NCBI RefSeq assembly: GCF_003711515.1
Contig: NW_021167080.1
Location: 3,446,155-3,510,154, forward strand
DNA: 64,000 nt
Reading direction: 5' to 3'
Origin: Sodiomyces alkalinus F11
Taxonomy: Eukaryota; Ascomycota; Sordariomycetes; Glomerellales; Plectosphaerellaceae
Position 1 is the stretch's first letter. Each line of letters starts with the position of its first letter. The notes below the pieces were generated by a model. The model was not told the origin of the DNA and made no database searches. It saw only the letters and a program-made list of their open reading frames with translations. A program made the translations under genes and the position numbers. Of this stretch, positions 34,668 to 44,725 are shown one piece after another.

Positions 34668-36651
34668 TTACCGGCGATAAAGGTCACGCTCGCGGTCACG
34701 GTCCCGATCGCGATCACGTTCTCTGTCGCGGACCGGCGACCGACTCCGACTTCGTGTTCGACGATCCCGGTCCGGCCGCCGGTCATCCCTACTATTGCGC
34801 CCCCGACGGTCGTAAGGCGCCCGTTCGTCTCTGTGTCGCCCGTCATCCCTTCCGTAACTCGGGATATACGTATCGACATCCCCTCCTCCCCTCGCTGGCC
34901 GGTCCCTTCCACCCCGGTGCTGCCTATCCCGATCCCTATCACGGTGGCTACTGCGGTCTTCGCTGCCATCCCAACTTCCGTTAAAGTTATCTGCAGGAGG
35001 AGGCGGACGCGGCGGAAGCCCCCGTTCGCCTGGCAAGATGCGATCCCGTTGCCAAGCAGGACGTCGTTCGTCCCCGTTCCTGTATCCGCTTCCGTTCGCC
35101 CCGTTCGCCCCGTTCGCCCCGCTGCGGCCGCTGTAGACATCAGCACTGGTAAAACCTGCATGGGCGCCATGAGCCTCCGGGCCCAGGCCCACAGTTCCCC
35201 CCTTCGGGGCTGGAGGCAGGGCTGCCTTGCGATCATGGAACTTGCGTCTGTCCAACTCGTGACTTTCCTCGAAGGTAGGAAGTTCCCCTGGCTTCGCGGG
35301 CAGCGGAGCCATCTTGAAGTAAGGATGTTGAAGAGCGTCTATGGCATTGATACGTGCTCTCCAGTCAAGTCGAAGGAGCTCCTTAAGCAGAGATATCGCG
35401 CCAGAGCCATGCTCACGAAATCTCGTCGACAAGTTGCCAGGTCTCGGACGAGGTACAAGGCCCTCTGCACCAGGCAGCGTGTTCCACAGGGGCATGTTCT
35501 CTGACGTGGGAGACCCCATTAGGTCCCAGATGATCTCAAGCTGCTGGCCATCACTTTCGCCCATTAAAATCGGCTTGCCGGACAGCATCTCTCCGAAAAC
35601 GCACCTAAACGAAAATATGTTAGCTGAAATTGCAGATTGTTCGCGCCATGGGGGAAGGAAGATGACGTCGTTGCGGGAAATGTATCTTACCCGACACCCC
35701 ACACGTCGATAGCTGTGGTGTATTTCTTCAGGTGAAGGAGAAGCTCAGGGGGTCGATACCACCTAGTGACCACGAGACCAGTATACTCTCTCTTGCCCTC
35801 GCCAGCGCCTTGGCCAGGCTTCGGGGTTGCATCGTCGTAATGCCTCGCCAACCCAAAATCGGCAATTTGAAGGATGCCCTTGTTGTTGATGAGAAGGTTG
35901 GCGGCCTTCATATCGCGATGGAGAATATTGCTGTCGTGCAGATAGCGCAAGCCTTCTAGGAGCTGCAGCATGTAGCATTTGATTTGGGGTTCTGTGAACC
36001 GAACAGACGGATTGTCCAGGAGGCCTGAGAGGTCGTGGTCCATATAGGGAGTCACCATGTACATAATCGGTCGCTTACGTTTAACATCGTTGGCTGCAAC
36101 ATTTGCAATTCCGTAAGCCGCCCAACGTTCCATGCTGAGAAGAGGGCCAGGGGCCAAACTTACATCGAGGAGGGTGCTCGACGGCCATGTCCTCCAGCCG
36201 GAGGACGTTCTCATGAGACAACATCTTGAGCAACTTTATTTCGCGCAAGGCTGTGATGGGAAACTGTCTATAGTCAATCGTACTGGGCTTATCAGGAGGA
36301 TGCAAGATATCGTGACGAGGTAACATACACCGTCCTTCTCGTTGTGCATGATGATCTTCTTCAGCGCAAAGACGGTACCGGTCTTTCGATTTCTCGCCCG
36401 ATATACTTCTCTAAACGACGAAAGTCAGCATGCGCTTTACCCCTCCCCCCCCCCCCCCCCCCCCCCCCCCCTTTGGCGTTGTCAAACTGGTTGGATCAGA
36501 TGGCCTACCCGAAAGTGCCCTCTCCAAGCTTGCCCAGCAGCTCGTAGTCGGTGATTTTGGAGCATCCCACGAAGTTAGATCTTGGTCGCTGATGCTTCAA
36601 GGCAAATGTCCGTGGAGATAGGGCCCCGTTTGCTTGGGGGGACGTAGCCAT
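34668..36651 (-). CDS. BUR1: Cyclin-dependent kinase Bur1/Sgv1 (CDK9 type)
   Basis: Five exons: 36651-36509, 36410-36329, 36263-36164, 36093-35691 and 35604-34668, 554 aa. Kinase domain from about residue 35: glycine loop LGEGTFGEVYRA, catalytic Lys in [13 protein letters not shown], the [15 protein letters not shown] helix (PITALRE replaces PSTAIRE and is diagnostic of CDK9/Bur1), [18 protein letters not shown] and T-loop [16 protein letters not shown]. The C-terminus is RS/RD-rich ([18 protein letters not shown]). Bur1 with cyclin Bur2 phosphorylates the Rpb1 linker/CTD and Spt5 to support transcription elongation in the nucleus. Intron 1 (36411-36508) has 27 consecutive G on the coding strand. 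Every intron phase closes. Confidence 0.96.
36445..36471. repeat. 27-nt C/G homopolymer inside BUR1 intron 1
   Basis: A pure C run on the plus strand (G on the BUR1 strand), between the donor and the acceptor of the first intron. The length is likely approximate because sequencing of such runs is error-prone. Confidence 0.95.
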
Positions 36652-37620
36652 GATGGCGATGTGGCAGGTCGTTGAAGATGGGACAGGAAAATAATGAGAG
36701 CTCGGTCGGTCGAACTCGACAACGCGACGCAGGATTAGCGACAGGAGAGTAGGGTAAGCATCGGATCATGCAATTGGCTGGTTGATTCTGGCTGTGTGAA
36801 ACAGGCGATGTCTTTCGGGTGCGTCGAATGCTCGCGACGCAAGAGGTTGGAAGGTGGAAAGTCGAGGAGTCGGGAGATATAAAAGGTCGATGACCTTCTA
36901 ATAAATCTACCAAGTACCTTTTCGAAGTCATTACATCCATCGAAGTTGTCAAGTCAAAGTCGTTGGTCGGTCCAACTCTTGGTGGCGCGTGCACGGTCGG
37001 TAGTGGTTGGCTGCTTGGTCCGAAAAGGGAGACCATTTTGTACCTCTGTACTTCACTGCCTGCCCCAATCTCCATCCGTATAACGTGAATAAAAGGCTAA
37101 TAAGGTGTCTTCATGATGTCTACCATAGGTACTTTAGGTAGTAGTCCGTGAACGGAAGGTCGGCCTTTGTAATGCTATATACAAAGTAGCTTTTCTCGTA
37201 TTCACCTAACAGTTACTTAATGATTATTACCACATTGCTCCCATTGCTCGGATACTGTCCCTGGCAGTATGTATCGCACGTGGTATTTATTATAGGGCCA
37301 CCTCTTACCGTTATTCCTGAGTAGGTCAATCTCGGGTGATAGTTAAACTTATAAGAGACCCGAATTTTTTCTTCTTCTTTCAACCTTTAAAGGCGATAAG
37401 GTGGACCTGGAACTGCTGAATCCCCCTGCGACGGCTATTTTCGACAGTCGGCGAGGATACACTGGCATCCATTGTATGAGCCCGGACGACGCCCCTTATC
37501 CGTACATCTCACTGAAACTGAGCGAAAATCTTTGAATACCTCTACAGATACGGTTAACGAGGTGGGATCTTACTTGGACCAGTGTGGTGTTTTCCTGGCT
37601 ATCAAACGACAGAAACTGGC
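36652..37620. promoter_or_regulatory. Divergent promoter region of BUR1 and the asparaginase gene
   Basis: About 970 bp between divergent start codons. GTG at 37582 continues the asparaginase frame upstream but there is no ATG. No defined regulatory motif is recognised. Confidence 0.5.
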
Positions 37621-39192
37621 ATGCCTGCGAACGGAATGGGATCCAACGAAACCCCGGAGTTATGCCATCCCGAGTCTCGGGTACTCATCATCATGACTGG
37701 CGGGACGATCTGCATGCAGCCCACTCCAGACGGTTTACAACCCATCGGCGGATTCATTGCGAACGCCATGGCTCCGCGCCCATCTTTCAACGACAAGTCA
37801 CCGTCAGTCCCCCTCGAGGCTTCCAAGGGCAGTCAAAAGGTCGTGCTCGACAGTTTGCGGACGCCGCCAAGTACCTACTCCCGCCATGTCCGATATGGTG
37901 TGATGGAGTTCTCCCCTCTCCTGGACTCGAGTTCAATCTCGTCCGCAGGCTGGACTGAGATTGCTCAGACGGTCAGGGAGAACTACCGGCTCTTTGATGG
38001 GTTCGTCATCCTCCATGGCACGGATTCCCTATCATATACAGCGTCTGCCCTGTCATTCATGATGTCAGACTTGGGCAAGCCTATCATTCTCACTGGATCA
38101 CAAGCCCCGATATTCAACCTGCAGTCGGACGCAGTGGATAACCTGTTGGGATCTCTGATTATTGCGGGGACTTTCGTCATTCCGGAGGTGTGCATATTTT
38201 TCCACCACAATCTCTACAGAGGGAACCGGACCACGAAGAACTCTGCAGTCAATTTCGATGCATTCGCCAGTCCCAACTGCGAGCCGCTCGCCAAGATGAA
38301 CGGACTCGGCATCGACGTGAATTGGTCCTTGATTCTCCGTCCCACCAGGATTGCGGAGCTTGAAGTCGCCCAGCACCTCGACACGGCCCATGTGGCCTGT
38401 ATCCACATCTTTCCAGGAATCAAGCCGGAGATGCTCGACTCGGTTCTTCGTGCCCCGAACTTGCGTGGCCTTGTCCTCCGAACATTCGGCATGGGCAATG
38501 CCCCGGGCGGCGTGGACGGCAGCCTCACGAAAGTGATAAAGTCAGCCATCGACAGAGGCATCATCGTGGTCAACGTTAGTCAGTGTCTGGACGGCTTCGT
38601 GTCCCCCCTCTACGGGCCCGGCACTGAGCTGGGTAGAGCCGGCGTGATTTTCGGGTACGACCTCACCACGGAGGCTGCGCTCACCAAGCTATCGTATCTC
38701 ATGGCACTGCCGAACCTGACAATCGCCGAGGTCAAAGCTAAGATGTCCCGGTCGCTCCGCGGCGAGATGACCGAGCTCAAGCGTCCAGTCTTCTCGCACC
38801 CCGGATCTTCTTTGGAGACGGCTATAGCTCGTCTCTCCGTGAACGAATCGGCATTCACTGCTCTAGGGTGCGCTATCCGCGACGGACATGGCGAAACTGC
38901 CAAGCAGATACTCGACAGCGACGACGTCGGGTCCAACCAACCGCTCCTAAAACACGCCGATTACGCAGGGAACACCGCCGTGCATCTTGCTGCCGTCGGG
39001 AGGGCGGAGATACTTCGAGAGCTTCTCAGCAGGGGGGCGAGCGTCCATGTGAGGAATCGGGCCAACAACACGCCCTTATTTCTGGCAGAAAGGGTCGAGG
39101 ACAATGAGGAGTGTGTTCGGCTGTTGAAGGAAGCAGGAGCTCATTTGTGGCAGAATGAAGCCCAGATTATAGGTACTGACAGGGCCGGATGA
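37621..39192 (+). CDS. Cytosolic-type L-asparaginase with C-terminal ankyrin repeats
   Basis: Intronless, 523 aa from ATG 37621. Residues about 20-370 are a bacterial type I-like asparaginase (also the asparaginase half of 60-kDa lysophospholipase/ASPG). The first active-site Thr is in IMTGGTICMQ. The second Thr-Asp pair is in LHGTDSLSYTASAL. TGSQAP, the RGNRTTKNSAVNFDAF segment and GVVVLR-like GLVLRTFGMGNAP also fit. Residues about 410-515 hold about three ankyrin repeats (TALGCAIRDGHGETAKQIL, GNTAVHLAAVGRAEILRELLSRGA, NNTPLFLAERVEDNEECVRLL). It should hydrolyse Asn to Asp and ammonia in the cytosol; there is no signal peptide. The same two-part layout occurs in animal ASPG. Lysophospholipase activity cannot be judged from the sequence. 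Confidence 0.93.
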   Translation: MPANGMGSNETPELCHPESRVLIIMTGGTICMQPTPDGLQPIGGFIANAMAPRPSFNDKSPSVPLEASKGSQKVVLDSLRTPPSTYSRHVRYGVMEFSPLLDSSSISSAGWTEIAQTVRENYRLFDGFVILHGTDSLSYTASALSFMMSDLGKPIILTGSQAPIFNLQSDAVDNLLGSLIIAGTFVIPEVCIFFHHNLYRGNRTTKNSAVNFDAFASPNCEPLAKMNGLGIDVNWSLILRPTRIAELEVAQHLDTAHVACIHIFPGIKPEMLDSVLRAPNLRGLVLRTFGMGNAPGGVDGSLTKVIKSAIDRGIIVVNVSQCLDGFVSPLYGPGTELGRAGVIFGYDLTTEAALTKLSYLMALPNLTIAEVKAKMSRSLRGEMTELKRPVFSHPGSSLETAIARLSVNESAFTALGCAIRDGHGETAKQILDSDDVGSNQPLLKHADYAGNTAVHLAAVGRAEILRELLSRGASVHVRNRANNTPLFLAERVEDNEECVRLLKEAGAHLWQNEAQIIGTDRAG

Positions 39193-39723
39193 GAGATTCA
39201 TGTCTCTTGTCAGAAGGAGTAGGCGGCGTACCGGGGCGGTACTTTTGGTTCCTCGAGTCGGTTCTTAGGGTAATTACATGTCATGTGTGTTGAACAGACC
39301 GTAGTTTTACGGTTACGTAACGGGCACGGATTTGACCGATATGCGGGATGCCGCTACTTGTCCCGTATTAATTAGTTCCCCGAGGTCAGCGTCAAAACGC
39401 ATGCCGCTACGCGGCTATCCCATCAATGAAAGGAACGGACTGATCAAAGAAGTGGGTCCCCTGTATTCCATTTTTCACGTAGCCGCCATCCAGCAGCATG
39501 GGCGCGGCTCCAGCTCGGGATTCGGCACACTTCACCCCCGACCTACATACTTTTCATTTGCGAGGGTAAGGTATGGAGCGTGTACTCAGAAGGTCCTGTT
39601 TCGCCGTCTTGCAGCCAGTCTTTATTGCACAGATACCAACACACGTCACGAAGTAGAAGCACAAGACTTTACGTGCATCAACTGCCACCGAGTACGGATA
39701 TTTCATAACTTCCCAACTTCGCC
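39193..39723. other. Intergenic between two same-strand genes
   Basis: 530 bp with the 3' end of the asparaginase gene and the promoter of the next gene. No feature recognised. Confidence 0.6.
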
Positions 39724-40329
39724 ATGACGGATCAAGAAACCCCAAGCTTGGCCCCGGGCCAGACCCAACCATCAAAAACCCCTCAACAAACAACACCGCC
39801 CCTCGTCCACAAAGCAGCCATAGCCGGCGCCATCATCTCTCCGCTCGTCATGCTTCTACCTCCGCGACGCATGGACTGGCGCTTCCTCATACTCGCCGCG
39901 ACATTCTCCATGTCGACCTCCCAGCTAGCGTACGACTACACAGGCCGCTCCATCTACGACCGGGTGGGCGACCGCGCCCAACAAATATTCAACTCCGATC
40001 TGCCCGAGCACGCGAAAGAGGCCCAGCGTCGACTCCGCCAGGAGCGCATGGCCCGCGAAGGCCTGATGGAGGCCGACATGCGGCGCATTGAACTGGAGAA
40101 GCGGGGCAGGCTAGAGAAGCTTTGGTACGGCGACGAGACGCAGGAGGAGTGGAACCGAAGGAGGGCAGAAGACCATAAGAAGGCTCTGGAGGAAGGGAAG
40201 GGACTCTGGGGGATCATCGTTGACCAGGTGGTGGAGGTTATGCCTGGTGGTGGGAACCCTGAGGAACCTGGACAGGAAAAGCCTGCAAAGAACAAGGAGG
40301 AGGATAAGAAAGATAACAAACGGCCATGA
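39724..40329 (+). CDS. Small two-helix membrane protein, conserved in fungi
   Basis: Intronless, 201 aa. The N-terminus is Pro/Thr/Gln-rich. Two hydrophobic segments lie at about residues 31-48 (AAIAGAIISPLVMLLP) and 52-66 (FLILAATFSMSTSQLA). The rest is a highly charged helix (RRLRQERMAREGLMEADMRRIELEKRGRLEKLW) and a Lys/Glu/Pro tail. Similar fungal proteins have been labelled rhomboid family, but it has no Ser-His dyad and is too short for a rhomboid protease, so I do not assign that activity. The length and spacing of the helices would suit a mitochondrial or ER membrane protein; this is inference only. Confidence 0.75.
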   Translation: MTDQETPSLAPGQTQPSKTPQQTTPPLVHKAAIAGAIISPLVMLLPPRRMDWRFLILAATFSMSTSQLAYDYTGRSIYDRVGDRAQQIFNSDLPEHAKEAQRRLRQERMAREGLMEADMRRIELEKRGRLEKLWYGDETQEEWNRRRAEDHKKALEEGKGLWGIIVDQVVEVMPGGGNPEEPGQEKPAKNKEEDKKDNKRP

Positions 40330-42018
40330 TGGGACATGTTTGCTCAGGTGGCGAGGCGGGAAGGCATCCGCGGATTGCGGATATGCTGTGTAATATATGT
40401 ATCAAGATGATCTAAAACCCACGGTCGGAATATGTATCTCCAGAGGTCTCCCGGGCGCAATGGTTGCAATTTGCGCATTATTAAGAGAGAGCAACTGGTT
40501 ACCATGATTTCTATACCAAGTATTGCAACAGGGGCATGTGCAGCAAAATGCAGATGCTTTGACACCGTTGCGCTTGTCCGAATTGGCAACGATGGGTAGC
40601 AACTATTTCACTCGCCTTCAACGATTTTTGTTGGACTTGAACCGCCGCTTCTCGTCCGTTTCGTTTAAATTTGACCCTCATCGTCTTGGCCAGGTCATCC
40701 CTCGGCCTCTATCATTCATAGGAGGAAATAAGTTATTATGTTTTTGTCTGCCGTACTGCTTCCGAATACGTAGGTGTTTGCCCCTTGTCTCTTTCTCGGC
40801 AAAGACGGGACAACAATAGTTGATGTGTTTCGAATAATATATGATGATTGACGGTACAACCAAAAGAGTAAACGGCCGGGAGATGTATCTAAAGGATGTC
40901 GAAGATATACGGATACTCTGTGCTACCAACGATAGCGTGAATGGAGGCGACATGAATTGTTAGTGACTTAATAACATGGGACATATTAATGTAAGGCAAG
41001 GTAGTGAAGTATTGGAAAAATGGGCGCAAATTCGGGGTGCAACTCCCGATAGCATTCTCGATCGTCTCTGTGGCTAAAATCGTTCGAAATGGCTGGCGGT
41101 TGGAATGCCATATTAAACGTACGGCAGTGGTACGAAACAGGTTTGACAGTTAATAAAGACCCTGGAAGTCAGACCATCAGACCAGGACGGAACAACGGAA
41201 TGGATACCATCAATCAAAGTCCCACGGATGTACACTTTTGGTACTCTGCAGATATAACATGCGAGAAGTGATTTTCACTTGGGAGAGCTGTTGTTAAAAG
41301 CCACCTTGGGCGTCGTCAGCCGTTTTGTACATCTTGCATGAGAACGCGTATCCGTGCAAGTACCTCGGACTTTCGTACCGTACTTTCATGGTCCTTTATT
41401 AAGAATGTGGGGCGGCCATTGATGTGAAGAGGCCCACCAGCGAAGTAACCCAGCGAAGCTACTGGTTCCCGGGGCCGCTTCAGGCACACTTTGGCACCCC
41501 TGCACAGCCTCAGGGGGCCACCAACTCAGCATACCCTGGTACCTTGAAAGAACTTGTTGCCGCCTCTCTAAGATGTGACGTCTCCTTCCCGACCCGTTGC
41601 ATTCCTCCTGGTGTTTTCTTTTTCTTCCCTCATCCATACCTTTAAACCGAGGAGGAAGGCGTCTCTCTCTTTCTATCATCCATCTGCCCATCGCTCTTAA
41701 CGAAGAAACCGATTTCTCTCTGTATCACGGCCTTCTAGGTTACGTTTCCTAACTGTCCGTTCCCGACTTTTCGGTTAATCACCAACGCCGAGACGTTTCA
41801 GACACGAACGTCGGCTTGGGAAAGGAACTTGACCCATACTCAATAGCCTTTTCGACGGACGTTTTCTCATTATCCCTCTACACCGAATCACTACCAAGAA
41901 CGGGAACCGTCCTCCAAGTCCTTACGTCAACCCAGAAAGCCTCGCCCCGTATTCTGATCCAGTTCCATCTGGGCACCCTACGATCGTTACCTTTCCTTCA
42001 CGCCAGGCCTCTCGGACC
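40330..42018. other. Intergenic and leader of the rhomboid gene
   Basis: No supported gene in 1.7 kb. The final 350 bp (41670-42018) is C/T-rich and probably the 5' leader of the rhomboid gene. ORFs of 80-160 codons in this leader overlap the gene start in another frame and are not credible. Confidence 0.55.
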
Positions 42019-43819
42019 ATGGCTACTAACGACTTCTATTACGGCAACCAGCCGCCATCAACCGGACCCTCTCAGTCGCAGTCACCTTATTACGGCGCTG
42101 CCTACGTACCATCTCCTGTCTCGACGCCTGCGCCGCCCTATAGCTCAAGCGGTCCCGTTCCGAACACGAGTAATAGGCCGCCACGCAGCGAGACCGTCTC
42201 TCCCTTCGACACAGTCTTCGACGACACTGCCTACCCGGCAGACTCGACACAGAACGGATTTCGACCCAGTCCCTACGGCGGCGGCAGCAACAATAACGTG
42301 ATGCAACAACCCGGTCCCTACGGCGGCAGCAGCAACAACCACGTGATGCAACAACCCAGTCCCTACAACGGCCACGACACTGGCTATCATGGCCCAGGTG
42401 CATCGATATCACCCGTCTCCAGCCGCCCGGCGCAAGCACACTTCGCCGACGACATACCGTTGCAAAATCATGGCTACGGGCCCAATCCGCCGCAGAAGGA
42501 CGTCGAGATGAATGATCATGTGTATGAAGCCCCGACTTCACAAAGGAGAAAGACGTCGAGGAAGGTCGGGTTTGGCCAGCTTGGCATGTTTGGCGCCGAC
42601 AAGAAGCGCATTCCTTGGGTCGCATATCTCTTCACTGCCATCCAGATCGGTGTCTTCATCGGCCAACTCGTGAGGAATGGTAAGCACTATGTTCTCGGGT
42701 CCTGCGCCCTCATTCTGCAGCCCGCGAAATGCTGACAGGACATACAGGTATCCTCACTGGTACACCGATCATGATCAGGCCAGCTTTTAACCCCATGATT
42801 GGCCCGTCCTATTATGTCAACATCAACATGGGAGCACGCTATGTTCCCTGTATGACCGTCCCGGAGGAGATCAAAGAAGCCACAATCAACATATTCTGGC
42901 GCTGTCCCAACACTACCACCAACGACCCGCTCAGCGGCTCGAACCGTTGCTCCCTGGGGGAGCTCTGTGGATTTGGCGGTGTGCCCGATCCCCAGGACCC
43001 AGATGCGAAGGGCGTGCCGAATCAGTGGTTCCGATTCATCACGCCCATATTTTTACATGCCGGTTTAATCCACATCGCCGTCAACATGCTGCTGCAGCTA
43101 ACCATAGCCAAGGAGATGGAAATGGCCATCGGGCCTATCCGCTTCTTCCTCGTCTATATGAGTGCGGGCATCTTCGGCAATGTCATGGGTGCCAATTTCG
43201 CCGGCTCGGGCGAGGTGTCTCAAGGTGCCTCCGGTGCTCTCTTCGGGATCATCGCGTTGACCTTGCTCGACCTCCTTTACTCCTGGAAAGAGCGTAAATC
43301 CCCAGTCAAGGATTTGCTCTTCATCATCCTCGACATAGCCATCTGCTTCGTCCTCGGGCTTCTACCTGGTCTCGACAATTTTGCCCACATTGGCGGCTTT
43401 CTAATGGGGCTCTGCCTCGGCATCTGCGTCCTCCACTCTCCCAATTCCTTGAGAAAGAGACTCGGCCACGAGACGTCTTACGCCACAGTCAATGTGCCGG
43501 CTAACGAGGGCGGAGCACCACCCTTCGTGAAAAACCCCACTGGGTTTTTCAAGGGGCGAAAGCCGCTTTGGTGGATTTGGTGGATCCTTCGAGCTGCGGC
43601 TCTCATTCTCGTCATTGTGGTCTTTATTGTGCTTCTCAACAACTTCTACGTCGGTAGGAGGGACTGCAACTGGTGCAAACGTCTTAGCTGTTTGGTAAGT
43701 AACTGCCCCTAAATCATGGACATGGAGCCCTTTGCTAACTTTGGTGACAGCCGGTCAGTAATTGGTGCGAGATGGGAGATCTCAGCTTTGAGGAAATCGT
43801 AGTGGACCCTTCTCAGTGA
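42019..43819 (+). CDS. Rhomboid intramembrane serine protease
   Basis: Exons 42019-42679, 42748-43694 and 43751-43819 give 558 aa. Residues 1-195 are Pro/Gln/Asn/Tyr-rich and cytosolic, with a short internal repeat. Membrane segments start near 200 (WVAYLFTAIQIGVFIGQLV). The rhomboid core shows WFRFITPIFLHAGLIHIAVNM (the HxxxN strand before TM2), the catalytic Ser at about 382 in QGASGALFG, and the partner His at about 434 in NFAHIGGFLMG. A final helix (WILRAAALILVIVVFIVLL) and a Cys-rich tail follow (RRDCNWCKRLSCL, then NWCEMGD). A seven-helix protein with a long cytosolic N-terminus resembles the secretory-pathway rhomboids of fungi rather than mitochondrial Pcp1. Both introns are short with standard GTAAGC/GTAAGT donors. 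Confidence 0.95.
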
Positions 43820-44725
43820 AGGCGGCGAGATCATCTCTCGAGCTCTTGTTCATTGATTTTTTACCTTTTTTTTTTTTTCCACTTCCTTGACCGCCCAATT
43901 TCTCCATGCTTGGAGCTAATAGTCTTATTACCTGTGGACTTCCCTTTCTATGCAAATCGCGGCGTTCTGGTTTCGGGTTGAGTCAGTCTGGCTACACACG
44001 ATGATAACCTCCTGAGTCCCATGCTCGACGTTGGGACAGGAATGGCAATGCAAAGGGACTTTTGAGTGCAATGGGAGCATGCGAAGACTGGGCTCTCGCG
44101 GAAAAGGTGCGGAATCATCCTTTGAGTATCGGCGGGACATCATAAGAAGACCCAATCCCAGGAACAGGGCATTTTATCTGGTATATCCATACACTGTATC
44201 CACTCTCAAGAGCTGGTTAAACAGCTTTCTTAAACAACCCTGCATATCTGGGCATATGACAGGGACTGATGATGCTACGAACCAAAAACAGAATCGTTTT
44301 AACGCCGAGTTGTGAAGCCATTAGGATCAACAGGTCAGGTCTTAGTAAATAAAAGGTACCTTACCTTAGGTATCCGAAGTTGTACTTTCTATCTGTAGTA
44401 AGGTACAAAACATTACGCCTGACTTCCTTGGTACGGGGCTTCTGATGACTCAGCATGACGCGTCCGCTTTCAGATTCCATTAAGTGGTCTGTCACGTCAC
44501 GTCAGTAACGCGTCTCACCTGGAACTTTTCGACCGACCCGCTACCCGTACCTACGGATATTCCTCGATCTTACAAGTTTTGTCTCTGGTCACAATAGCAC
44601 AACAACAACAACACAAACAACAACACCACCAACGCCACCGACAGTGCCCATTGAAGCATGTGTCATCTGTGAACTTGGCCATTTCAACTTTTGGTCTCTC
44701 ACCGTAAGAGCCCCATTTTAGAACC
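43820..44725. other. Intergenic between the rhomboid gene and POL3
   Basis: Contains the rhomboid 3' flank (T-run near 43870) and the POL3 promoter. aaggtacctta lies at 44353-44363. An acgtcacgtcag tract lies near 44495. No gene is supported. Confidence 0.55.

Noticed and set aside
39724..40329. Second rhomboid protease
   Set aside because: Similar proteins carry that label, but there are only two hydrophobic segments and no GxSG or partner His.
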